A stretch of 7,237 nt of DNA from JBDTGE01 sp050742975 (GTDB taxonomy: Bacteria; Actinomycetota; Actinomycetes; Mycobacteriales; Jatrophihabitantaceae), in contig JBOGDQ010000022.1 in NCBI GenBank assembly GCA_050742975.1, positions 1 to 7,237 of the forward strand, given 5' to 3'. This document shows, one piece after another, positions 1 through 6,192 of this stretch. A program made the translations under genes and the position numbers. The notes under the pieces are model-generated. The model was given only the letters and a program-made list of their open reading frames with translations. It was not told where the DNA came from and made no database searches. Each line of letters begins with the position of its first letter. Position 1 is the stretch's first letter.

Positions 1-215
<215 letters not shown>

Positions 216-285
216 GGAACTCGCGCCTCTGGCGGCGTCGACGGCGGCACGACCTCACTACGGCGAGCGCATGCACATCTGCGCG

Positions 286-295
286 TTCACGTGAA
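286..295. promoter_or_regulatory. Perfect 10-base palindrome TTCACGTGAA, possible operator
   Basis: TTCACGTGAA is its own reverse complement and lies 70 bases past the ychF stop. Symmetric sites of this size are often bound by dimeric regulators, but no start codon of a credible gene lies nearby, so a role is not supported beyond the symmetry. It may be chance. Confidence 0.2.
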
Positions 296-472
296 TGACC
301 TCTCCAGGTAATGACAGTGTGGCGTGGAACGCCGTGTTGGGACCGAGATCTTGCGGTACCTCATGTCGCCGACCAACCCTCGTGCGATACCTTCCCGCGC
401 CCAGAGCGCACCGACGTGGGTGCCGTTTCGGTCGCAGTTGCACACGGCACGTCTCGGTTCGAAAGGCGTTCA

Positions 473-497
473 TGCGGCGCAGCGGCACCGTCCGCAT
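473..497 (+). repeat. 25-base direct repeat, copy A
   Basis: Identical to positions 750-774 at 24 of 25 bases; the only difference is G476 against C753, and 477-497 is a perfect 21-base match. The core reads CGCAGCGGCACCGTCCGCAT. Copy A also has 6-base inverted ends, ATGCGG at 472-477 and CCGCAT at 492-497, so it could fold as a hairpin; copy B lacks the left arm. Read on the minus strand the shared core would encode MRTVPLR, but flanking frames are not gene-like. Origin unknown. Confidence 0.7.
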
Positions 498-749
498 CGA
501 CCGCAGGCAGCGCGCGGAGGTGTCGGTCTGGGCGTCGATCACGCACCGCAGCACATGTCTCGCGATCCGACCGATCACGCTCAGCGGTGACCGCTCACCC
601 ACCCGGGACCTCCAGATCGCCGGCCGAGCGCCGGACGGTCCGAAACCATGGCGTCTCCTCAAGCTGTATGACGCGCGTATTACACCCCAGCACCATCACT
701 ATCCCGTCGCCGGACAAGCGCAGATCGATAGACAAGGCAGCCGGATGTC

Positions 750-774
750 TGCCGCGCAGCGGCACCGTCCGCAT
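750..774 (+). repeat. 25-base direct repeat, copy B
   Basis: Second copy of the repeat at 473-497, 277 bases downstream in the same orientation and 20 bases past the stop codon of the HNH gene on the minus strand. The similarity stops abruptly on both sides. Possible explanations are a short dispersed element, ends left by a deletion or insertion, or a local duplication. Confidence 0.7.
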
Positions 775-793
775 GCTGGTGGAGGTGAGCTGG

Positions 794-1507
794 TCAGGCT
801 GCTCGGAAGGAGGCGTAACGCTCACTCAACCGATCCGGATCGGGCAGGTCGGCGCGGCGGCGCGGGACCTGCATGAGTGAGCGACCGTGATGCTCCTGCA
901 ACCCGTGCAGCAACATCGGACCGTCCAGCTCGTCGAGTAGCCGATGATGGATCTCGATGACGTAGTCGGGCCGGATGCCGAGGATGTTCCGGTCGTAGGC
1001 GGCGTGGTGGATCTTGCACAGTGCGAGCCCGTTGGGCACGACCGGCAGCCCGCGGGGGTCGTTGTCCGCGATGATGTGCGCGGCGTCGAGCAACTCGCGG
1101 TGACCGAGCGCGCAGACCGCGCAGCGAGTCTCGTAAGCCAGCATGATCTGGCTGGCGAAGACAGGCTGGTGCAAGCGGCGCTTGGTCTCGGCAATGAGGT
1201 AGCGGCGCAGCGTGGCTTCGACGACGCTGTTCGGGCGCACGGTGCGTTGGCTGTCGGTGAGCGCGAGAACGAACTGGTCATGTTCGGGTTCCTCGGCCGT
1301 GAGCCACACCGGGAAGATCGCGTTGAACAGGCCGGGTCCGATGCCGTAGAACCAGATGAGGGGAACCTGGTCGTTCAGGGCGGCGCGCAGACTCGCGTTC
1401 TCCGCGGAGCCGCCCTGGTCACGGCGCAGCTTGTAGCGGTGCAGGCCGTCGGCGCCTTCCTCGTCGTCGTACGGGCGCGGACGTCCGGACCTCGGAACCG
1501 CGGTCAT
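794..1507 (-). CDS. HNH endonuclease of the predicted restriction-endonuclease family, N-terminal part damaged
   Basis: This frame gives 237 residues from ATG 1507 to TGA 796-794. The C-terminal half is an HNH nuclease domain: Cys129 and Cys132 (CAVC), His144 in DAAHI, Asn159 in NGLALC, Cys164, His167-His168, then YDRNILGI. The residues expected for metal binding and catalysis are therefore present, and the conserved tail (GPMLLHGLQEHHGR, RRADLPDPDRL) is intact. Residues 11-70 (RPYDDEEGADGLHRYK, PLIWFYGIGPG, FPVWL) match the second half of the N-terminal domain in this family, which I recall as about 280-310 residues long. The first half lies upstream in another frame (1518-1628). ATG 1507 has no visible Shine-Dalgarno sequence and falls inside the damaged region, so it may be only a chance start. 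Such proteins are predicted DNA nucleases, often solitary; no methyltransferase partner is present here. Family is clear, functionality doubtful. Confidence 0.8.
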   Translation of the reverse strand: MTAVPRSGRPRPYDDEEGADGLHRYKLRRDQGGSAENASLRAALNDQVPLIWFYGIGPGLFNAIFPVWLTAEEPEHDQFVLALTDSQRTVRPNSVVEATLRRYLIAETKRRLHQPVFASQIMLAYETRCAVCALGHRELLDAAHIIADNDPRGLPVVPNGLALCKIHHAAYDRNILGIRPDYVIEIHHRLLDELDGPMLLHGLQEHHGRSLMQVPRRRADLPDPDRLSERYASFRAA

Positions 1508-1517
1508 GATTGACAGA

Positions 1518-1628
1518 GCCGCCCGCCAGCTGCTCGCGGGTTACCGGAATCGTCCCGCCGAGCGTCGCATCCTGTAACCATGCGAGAGCCGCGGCTCGAA
1601 TTGCGTTCTCGTCCAGCGCTGCGGTCAC
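1518..1628 (-). pseudogene. Detached N-terminal fragment of the HNH endonuclease gene
   Basis: From GTG 1628 this frame reads MTAALDENAIRAAALAWLQD, then PVTREQLAGG, which resembles the extreme N-terminus of the HNH endonuclease family (a helix followed by a Ser/Thr-Arg-x-x-Leu segment). After about residue 37 the similarity stops. It resumes in a different frame at RPYDDEEGADGLHRYK, whose codons start near 1477. Related proteins, as I recall them, carry roughly 30 more residues here (a segment with PLIDxxxGI). An AGGA at 1636-1639 sits 7 bases before the GTG, supporting 1628 as the original start. I infer one gene spanning 794-1628 with an internal deletion that also shifted the frame. The 69-residue frame runs on to a stop at 1419 without further similarity. 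Confidence 0.65.
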
Positions 1629-1639
1629 AGGAGGATCCT

Positions 1640-1669
1640 GGCGCGTTACCCAGCGCTGATCAACGCGCC
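1640..1669. repeat. 8-base inverted repeat between DUF1801 gene and HNH gene
   Basis: GGCGCGTT (1640-1647) and AACGCGCC (1662-1669) are exact reverse complements around a 14-base loop that itself contains the palindrome CAGCGCTG (1651-1658). It lies about 50 bases beyond the minus-strand stop of the DUF1801 gene and just before the GTG of the HNH fragment. It could end the upstream transcript, but no T-run follows on the minus strand, so a classical intrinsic terminator is not shown. Confidence 0.4.
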
Positions 1670-1721
1670 GCGCCTGGCAGCCGCACTCGGAGGATTAGTT
1701 TGTCGAGTCCTCGCGACGCGG

Positions 1722-2171
1722 TCAGGAGATCGCGGCCTTCACCAGCTCGGCAACCTGCTTCTCCACCGCGCGGCTCCACTTCGTCAGCGCGTACGACACC
1801 GGCCACATGTCGCCGTCGTCGAGATTCGCCGCTTCCTGGAAGCCCACGGTCGAGTAGCGGTAGTTGAACTTGCCCGCGTCCTGGAAGAACACGACGACCT
1901 TGCCGTCCGCGTTCGCGTAGGCGGGCATGCCGTACCACGTCTTGGGTGACAGCTCGGGCGCAGTCGCGGTCACAGTCACGTGCACGCGCTCGGCCAGCAC
2001 TCGGTCCTGCGGTGCCATCTTCGCGATCGCGTCGAGGATCGCCTGCAGCCCGTCGGCCTTCTTGGCCCCCTTCTTGCCTTCGGCGCGCAGCTCCTCGGCG
2101 CGCTCCTTCATCGCGGCGCGCTCCTCGGCGCTGAAGCCCTCGGACTCGGCCTGGGTCTTCTTCGTGGGCAT
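1722..2171 (-). CDS. DUF1801 / YdhG-like small protein
   Basis: A 149-residue protein starting at ATG 2171, with a good Shine-Dalgarno GAGAGGAAG (complement of 2178-2186) 6 bases upstream. Residues 1-40 are charged and Lys/Glu/Ala-rich, probably a helical extension. From about residue 42 comes the DUF1801 fold (YdhG/YjbR/CyaY-like superfamily), with the typical segments LQAILDAIAKMAP, ELSPKTWYGMPAYANADGKVVVFF and a C-terminal helix ending in VAELVKAAIS. No signal peptide or membrane segment is visible, so it should be cytosolic. Members are often labelled iron chaperones because of structural likeness to frataxin, but the biochemical role is not established and I do not assign one. It is divergent from the RibD-like gene across 150 bases, and the HNH remnant follows downstream on the same strand. 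Confidence 0.85.
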   Translation of the reverse strand: MPTKKTQAESEGFSAEERAAMKERAEELRAEGKKGAKKADGLQAILDAIAKMAPQDRVLAERVHVTVTATAPELSPKTWYGMPAYANADGKVVVFFQDAGKFNYRYSTVGFQEAANLDDGDMWPVSYALTKWSRAVEKQVAELVKAAIS

Positions 2172-2321
2172 TCTCGGCTTCCTCTCGTGACGCGCAGGGC
2201 CGGCTTCGTGCCGCCCTTCGTCGAAAGGCTAGGCCCGAGCACGTCATGGCGCTTCTCGATTCCTGATCGGATCGCGCGCGACAGTGTGCTCGGCGCTTGC
2301 CTCTCCGGGCATGATCGAGTC

Positions 2322-2900
2322 GTGAGCACCGTATTCATGCACGCCGTGGTGTCCGTCGACGGCTTCATCGCGGATCCGGGGGACGACGTCGGTCCGCTGT
2401 TCGACTGGTACTTCAACGGCGACGCCGAGATCGTGGACGGCGGACCGTTCAAGGTCTCCGAGGCATCTGTCCGCTACGTGCGCCCGATGTGGGAGCGCAT
2501 CGGGACGACGGTGATGGGGCGACATCTGTTCGACCTGACCAACGGGTGGGAGGGCACCCCGCCGGCCGGCGACCACATCGTCGTCGTGACGCACCGGCCG
2601 AGGCCCGAGGGCTGGCACCCCGAGTCGTCCTGCCGCTTCGTCGATGACGTGGGTGCGGCAATCACGGTGGCGAAGGAGCTCGCCGGTGAGCGCGACGTGG
2701 CGGTCGCGGCCGGCGAGATGGGCGGGCAGGCGATGGCGCTCGGCCTGGTCGACGAGGTCGCGATGGACGTCGTGCCCGTGGTCTTCGGCTCCGGCAAGCG
2801 TTACTTCGGGACTGTCGACGCGCAGCACCTGCTGGAGGATCCCGAGGTGGTCATCGAGGGTGACCGGGTGCTCCATCTGCGGTATCGGGTTCGTCGCTGA
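2322..2900 (+). CDS. Dihydrofolate reductase family / RibD C-terminal domain protein
   Basis: A 192-residue protein from GTG 2322 to TGA 2898-2900. The family's N-terminal strand and loop, VVSVDGFIADPGDD (residues 9-22), sits at the expected place for this start. ATG 2337 would leave almost nothing before the first strand, and the open frame running further upstream shows no homology. Other family segments are WERIGTTVMGRHLFD (57-71), GDHIVVVTHRP (83-93) and, near the C-terminus, the nucleotide-binding stretch AAGEMGGQAMALGLVDEV followed by VVFGSGKRYFG. The fold is that of NADPH-dependent reductases such as RibD-C and DHFR. Stand-alone members like this one have mostly unknown substrates and are not proven folate or riboflavin enzymes; no rib or fol gene is nearby. 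The Shine-Dalgarno is weak. The stop lies 4 bases from the stop of the opposing lipoprotein gene. Confidence 0.85.
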   Translation: MSTVFMHAVVSVDGFIADPGDDVGPLFDWYFNGDAEIVDGGPFKVSEASVRYVRPMWERIGTTVMGRHLFDLTNGWEGTPPAGDHIVVVTHRPRPEGWHPESSCRFVDDVGAAITVAKELAGERDVAVAAGEMGGQAMALGLVDEVAMDVVPVVFGSGKRYFGTVDAQHLLEDPEVVIEGDRVLHLRYRVRR

Positions 2901-2904
2901 CAGG

Positions 2905-3414
2905 TCAGGGGGACTTGCTCGCCTGCCAGTTCCCGCCGCTTGCGCCGTTGACCTGATAGGTGCCGGACATCGAACTGCCCGAGGCCGTGCCGGAGTAGGT
3001 GATGGCGGTCGAGCCGACGGTGCCGAAGTTGATCGTGGTGCCGTTGACCGTTCCGTTCAGGCCCAGCGTGGCCGCGGGTGCCGACAGCGTGATGTTGCCG
3101 CTCAGCTTCGACCCCGCCTGCTGCCAGCTGAGATTGAACGTGCCCGAGTAGGCGCCGCCGTACTGACCTGACCACTTGCCCGACAGATCTGCGCTGGCGG
3201 GCGTCGTGGTCGGCGTCGTCGGGGGAGAGGATGTCGGCGGGACCGTACTGGAACTCGGCGTGGTCGAGGTCGGTCCAGCTGCCGGTGGCGTGGTGGTCGA
3301 CGTGGCCGTGCCTCCGCTGCTACTGCACGCGGTGGCCAGGGCGGCCAGGATCGCGACGGTGGCAACGAGCGCCATGCCGGGGCTGCGGTGCCGTGTCGTT
3401 CGTTCGCGTCGCAT
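2905..3414 (-). CDS. Putative secreted lipoprotein with Ser/Thr/Pro linker and beta-rich domain
   Basis: A 169-residue protein. It begins with a basic segment (MRRERTTRHR), a hydrophobic stretch (ALVATVAILAALA, residues 15-27) and a lipobox ending in Cys30 (ATAC followed by SSSGG), so it should be exported and lipid-anchored to the outer face of the membrane. Residues 31-75 are almost only Ser, Thr, Pro, Ala and Gly, a flexible linker typical of actinobacterial cell-surface proteins. Residues 76-169 form a Gly/Ser/Thr-rich, alternating-hydrophobic domain (LSGKWSGQYGG, FNLSWQQAGSKLSGNITL, ITYSGTASGSSMSGTYQV) that suggests repeated beta-strands, perhaps a small barrel or sandwich. I recognise no catalytic residues and cannot name a function. 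Start 3414 was chosen over the upstream in-frame start at 3492 because of the strong ribosome site and the signal peptide. It is divergent from the LuxR gene. Confidence 0.8.
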   Translation of the reverse strand: MRRERTTRHRSPGMALVATVAILAALATACSSSGGTATSTTTPPAAGPTSTTPSSSTVPPTSSPPTTPTTTPASADLSGKWSGQYGGAYSGTFNLSWQQAGSKLSGNITLSAPAATLGLNGTVNGTTINFGTVGSTAITYSGTASGSSMSGTYQVNGASGGNWQASKSP

Positions 3415-3420
3415 GACGGT

Positions 3421-3428
3421 CCCCCCTT
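3421..3428 (-). promoter_or_regulatory. Ribosome binding site of the lipoprotein gene
   Basis: On the minus strand AAGGGGGG lies 6 bases before ATG 3414. It fixes the start at the basic residues of the signal peptide and argues against the longer frame from 3492. Confidence 0.6.
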
Positions 3429-3492
3429 GCCGTGCCTGCTCGCTCGTGCGGGTGCGCCTGCTACTCAATCCGGTGCCGGCAGCGTTCCGCAT

Positions 3493-3514
3493 CCGTAGCC
3501 ACTACGTATACGGT
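3493..3514 (+). promoter_or_regulatory. Overlapping palindromes and possible -10 element before the LuxR gene
   Basis: Several symmetric elements overlap in this stretch: CGTAG-CCA-CTACG (3494-3506), TACGTA (3503-3508), CGTATACG (3505-3512) and the outer arms CCGTA (3493-3497) and TACGG (3509-3513). It is AT-richer than its surroundings. TACGGT (3509-3514) fits the TAnnnT form of an actinobacterial -10 box and would place the transcript start at or next to ATG 3522, giving a leaderless mRNA, in keeping with the lack of a Shine-Dalgarno there. No good -35 is seen. The site lies in the 107-base divergent region and could serve the regulator, the lipoprotein gene, or both. Confidence 0.4.
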
Positions 3515-3521
3515 GCGAGTC

Positions 3522-6134
3522 ATGGCCGATCGGTGGCCCTTCGTCGGTCGTGCGGGCGAGTTGGCGCGCATCGATTCCTTGATCACGTCCGGCGTCGGGG
3601 CACTGATTCTGGGAGAGCCGGGCGTCGGCAAGACGGCGCTGGCCCGCTGCGCGCAGGAGCGAGTCGGCAGTGCCGTGCCGGTCGGACGAGTGATCGGGCA
3701 CGCGGTGTCCAACGGTGCGCCGCTGGAGGCATTCGGCGGAGTCCTGACGGCGCGCGACACCTCGATCCTCAGTCCTGTCGAAGTGGCGCGACGGGTGGCA
3801 GACGCGTTCGAGCGAGCGCCCGGTACAAGAGTGCTGTTCGTGGTCGATGATGCCCAGTTGCTCGACGAGCGCTCGGCCCAGGTGTTGCTGCAGCTCGCCG
3901 CCGACAACACCGCGACCGTGCTGGCGACGGCCCGCGACCTCGAACTGCCCACCGCGGTGGAGCGGTTGTGGTGCGACGGTTGGTGCGAGCGGATCGAACT
4001 GGGTGGCCTGGCCGACGACGAGGTCCTGGAGCTCGTCGAGACCGTCCTGGGCGCGCCTGTCGAGTCGGCCGCCGCGCGGGCATTCGCCAGCCGGGCGCAG
4101 GGCAATCCGTTGTTGCTGCGCGAGCTCATCAGCGCTGCGCTGGATGCCGCCACTCTCGTGTGGCGAGGCACGGCCTGGACGTTGGCCGGCGAGCCGCCGA
4201 TCAGCAGCGGCATCCGCGATCTGGTCACGTCCCGGCTGGCGGCCCTGCCCGAGACGCAACGGTCCGCGCTCGAGACGGTGGCTGCCGGGGAACCCCTCGC
4301 GGTCGCGATCGCGGTCGAACTGATCGGCGAGGCCGTGCTGGACGACCTCGACGCGGACCGGCTCATCAGCGTCCGCACCGGGCTGGCCGGGCCGGAGGTC
4401 AGCAGCGCTCATCCGCTGCACGGTGAAGTGCTGCGAGCTGATATCCCGCCGCTGCGGCTGCGTCGACTGCGCCTGTCGATGGCCAGCAAGCTCGAGGCGC
4501 TCGCGCATCCGTCACCGCACGATCTCGTCCGCGCCGCGCTGTGGCGACTGGAGAGCGGCCAGAGCGAGGACCCAGAGCGACTGCTGGCCGCCGCGCGGGC
4601 CGCGCGGAGCCTGAGCCTGCACACGGCCGAGCGGCTGGCCCGGCACGCGCACGAGGTGAGCGGCTCGCTGCAGGCAACCCTGCTGCTCGCCGAGATCCTC
4701 ACGCACGCCGGGCGAAGCGCCGAGGCGACCAAGTTGACCGAAGGGCTGCCCCCGGACTCCCTCACCGCCGCCGACCGCGAAGCGCTGGTGTACTGCGCCG
4801 CGGTAGGGCAGGGCCTGATGACCGGCGACGCGGCGGGTGGGGCCGATCTTGTCGCCGGTGTGCTCGCCGGCGTTCCGGCCGCCAGTGACCAGTTGCGGGG
4901 TCTGCACGCATCCCTGCTGGCCTTCGACGGGCGATCGGCCGAGGCGCTCGAGGTGGCCGGCACGCTCGTCGAGGACCGGGCCGTTGACCCGGTCGCGCGG
5001 ACGTTCGCGGCGATCGGGGCGGTGGGCGCGCAGTACTGGCTCGGCCACACCGGACGCGCGGTCGCTCTGGCCGACGCCGTCGCTCCGGTCGCCGCGAAGG
5101 TCCGGGACGCGCTGCCCTTCGGCGCGGCCAGCATAGAGTTGCTCGCCATCTGCGCCCTGCTCGAGCAGGGTGAGCTCGACCGTGCCGAGGACCGCGCCCA
5201 CCGGATGCGGGCGCAGGCCGCCGCCGACAATGATCCGTTCACCGGACCCCGCGGCGACTACGCCCTGGCCCGGGTCGAGTTGGTGCGCGGGCGGCCGGCC
5301 ACGGCGCTGCGCGGGTTCCGCCGCTGCCTGGCCGCGCTGACCCCGTTCGACCAGTCGTTCCTGCGGCATATCAGCTCGATGCTGGCCCGGGCGGCCGCTA
5401 CCGTCGGAGACCTGCACACTGCGCAGCAGAGCCTCGAGGCCTGCTCCGACGCTCCGCGGATGAAGACGTACGAGCCGGAGTTCGAGCTTGCCGTGGCTGC
5501 GCTGCACGCGGCCGAGCTACGGATGGCCGAGGCCGCCGACCGCGCGGCCTGGGCCGCCGGTGTGGCCGCCGATCACGAGCAGTGGAACGTCGCGCTCGCC
5601 GGCTATCACGATGCGGCTCGCTACGGCTCCCCCCGAGCGATCCTGATCCCGTTGCGAGAGGCTGCGATGCACGTCGACGGGACGTTCGCGTGGTGCCGGC
5701 TCGATCACGCGTCGGCGTTGGCGGCGCGCGACCCGGTGGCGTTGGACGAGGTTGCCTGCCGGTTCGAGGCGTACGGCGCGATCCTGCTGGCGGCCGAGGC
5801 GTCCGCCGAGTCCGCGCTCGCTCATACCGAGGCGCAGCATCCCCGGCCGGCCCGGGCCAGCGCCGTCCGGGCCGCGCTGCTGCGGGGCCGCTGCGAGGGT
5901 GCGGTGTCGCCCTGGCTGGCCGGCGCCTCGCTCGCGGTGCCGTTGACCGCGCGTGAGCGGCAGATTGCAGCGATGGCGGCCGGTGACAGCTCCGATGCGG
6001 CCATCGCCGACCGTCTCGGCATCTCCGCGCGAACCGTGCAGACCCACCTGGCACGGGTCTACGCCAAAATGGGCATCACCAGCCGGCACGAGCTCACCAA
6101 GCACCTGAACGACGAACCTCCCCAGCGTGCTTGA
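3522..6134 (+). CDS. LuxR-family transcriptional regulator with N-terminal ATPase domain (LAL type)
   Basis: An 870-residue cytosolic regulator. Residues 6-13 (PFVGRAGE) are the usual entry to the AAA/STAND-type ATPase domain. Walker A is GEPGVGKT (31-38), Walker B is VLFVVDDAQLLD (104-115), and VLATARD (133-139) is the sensor-like strand. A winged-helix-like segment follows (GNPLLLREL, then IRDLVTSRLAALP). The long middle, roughly residues 330-800, is Ala/Leu-rich and helical, resembling TPR-like repeats, the presumed signal-sensing part. Residues 808-870 are a GerE/LuxR DNA-binding domain: LTARERQIA, IADRLGISARTVQTHLARVY, KMGI. The length fits LAL regulators (about 850-1000). The start is ATG 3522; the open frame from 3432 adds a Cys/Arg-rich stretch that does not look coding. 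LAL proteins usually activate transcription after binding a ligand and ATP. The target is unknown; the divergent lipoprotein gene is one candidate. Confidence 0.92.
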   Translation: MADRWPFVGRAGELARIDSLITSGVGALILGEPGVGKTALARCAQERVGSAVPVGRVIGHAVSNGAPLEAFGGVLTARDTSILSPVEVARRVADAFERAPGTRVLFVVDDAQLLDERSAQVLLQLAADNTATVLATARDLELPTAVERLWCDGWCERIELGGLADDEVLELVETVLGAPVESAAARAFASRAQGNPLLLRELISAALDAATLVWRGTAWTLAGEPPISSGIRDLVTSRLAALPETQRSALETVAAGEPLAVAIAVELIGEAVLDDLDADRLISVRTGLAGPEVSSAHPLHGEVLRADIPPLRLRRLRLSMASKLEALAHPSPHDLVRAALWRLESGQSEDPERLLAAARAARSLSLHTAERLARHAHEVSGSLQATLLLAEILTHAGRSAEATKLTEGLPPDSLTAADREALVYCAAVGQGLMTGDAAGGADLVAGVLAGVPAASDQLRGLHASLLAFDGRSAEALEVAGTLVEDRAVDPVARTFAAIGAVGAQYWLGHTGRAVALADAVAPVAAKVRDALPFGAASIELLAICALLEQGELDRAEDRAHRMRAQAAADNDPFTGPRGDYALARVELVRGRPATALRGFRRCLAALTPFDQSFLRHISSMLARAAATVGDLHTAQQSLEACSDAPRMKTYEPEFELAVAALHAAELRMAEAADRAAWAAGVAADHEQWNVALAGYHDAARYGSPRAILIPLREAAMHVDGTFAWCRLDHASALAARDPVALDEVACRFEAYGAILLAAEASAESALAHTEAQHPRPARASAVRAALLRGRCEGAVSPWLAGASLAVPLTARERQIAAMAAGDSSDAAIADRLGISARTVQTHLARVYAKMGITSRHELTKHLNDEPPQRA

Positions 6135-6160
6135 CGCGGCCCCATCCGTATGACAATACT
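6131..6160 (+). promoter_or_regulatory. Candidate promoter of the ArsR-SRPBCC operon
   Basis: TTGACG (6131-6136, five of six consensus -35 bases) is separated by 18 bases from AATACT (6155-6160, four of six -10 bases). The -35 overlaps the LuxR stop codon. Transcription would start near 6167, leaving a leader of about 25 bases. The stretch 6144-6180 is clearly AT-richer than the coding DNA around it. Predicted by eye only. Confidence 0.4.
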
Positions 6161-6182
6161 TACCGTTCATATTCACTTACCG
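6158..6182 (+). promoter_or_regulatory. Direct repeat ACTTACCG, candidate ArsR operator
   Basis: ACTTACCG occurs at 6158-6165 and again, identical, at 6175-6182, a 17-base period. The first copy overlaps the candidate -10 box and the second lies just past the expected transcript start. That is a good position for a repressor, here most simply the product of the gene that follows. ArsR-type operators are more often inverted than direct repeats, so this is suggestive only. Confidence 0.35.
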
Positions 6183-6192
6183 AGATGGCGAC

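Larger units (their letters stand above)
216..793. other. Gene-free stretch between ychF and the HNH gene
   Basis: About 580 bases with no supportable gene. Open frames on both strands (for example 258-662 minus and 295-876 plus) translate to Arg/Ser/Pro-rich sequence without recognisable domains, and they overlap each other, as expected for chance frames in high-GC DNA. Around 660-730 the base composition is visibly less GC-rich than in the neighbouring genes. The stretch contains a 10-base palindrome (286-295), a 13-base inverted repeat AGCGGTGACCGCT (583-595), a 9-base direct repeat CGATCACGC (536-544 and 572-580) and a longer 25-base direct repeat listed separately. No transposase, integrase or tRNA was found. 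It could be decayed coding DNA or the remains of a mobile element, but nothing shows which. Confidence 0.6.

Noticed and set aside
456..463. GGTTCGAA, the T-loop motif of a tRNA
   Set aside because: The flanking five-base arms do not pair and no acceptor, D or anticodon arm can be built around it.
258..880. Open frames of 134-193 residues on both strands after ychF
   Set aside because: They overlap each other in several frames, are Arg/Ser/Pro-rich, show no domains and lack convincing ribosome sites; chance frames in high-GC DNA explain them.
944..1513. 189-residue plus-strand open frame opposite the HNH gene
   Set aside because: It is the antisense shadow of the HNH reading frame, rich in Val/Asp/Gly/Ala, with no family resemblance; the minus-strand frame carries the recognised motifs.
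1510..1515. TTGACA, a perfect -35 hexamer on the plus strand
   Set aside because: No -10-like sequence lies 16-19 bases downstream and no plus-strand gene follows.
1980..2321. Upstream extension of the RibD-like frame to 1980
   Set aside because: It runs antisense through the DUF1801 gene, has no similarity to the reductase family, and the family's N-terminal strand begins right after GTG 2322.
4409..5507. Long minus-strand open frames (277 and 331 residues) inside the LuxR gene
   Set aside because: They are mirror frames of a strongly biased coding sequence; their products are low-complexity Ala/Arg/Ser or Gly/Arg/Gln with no domains.
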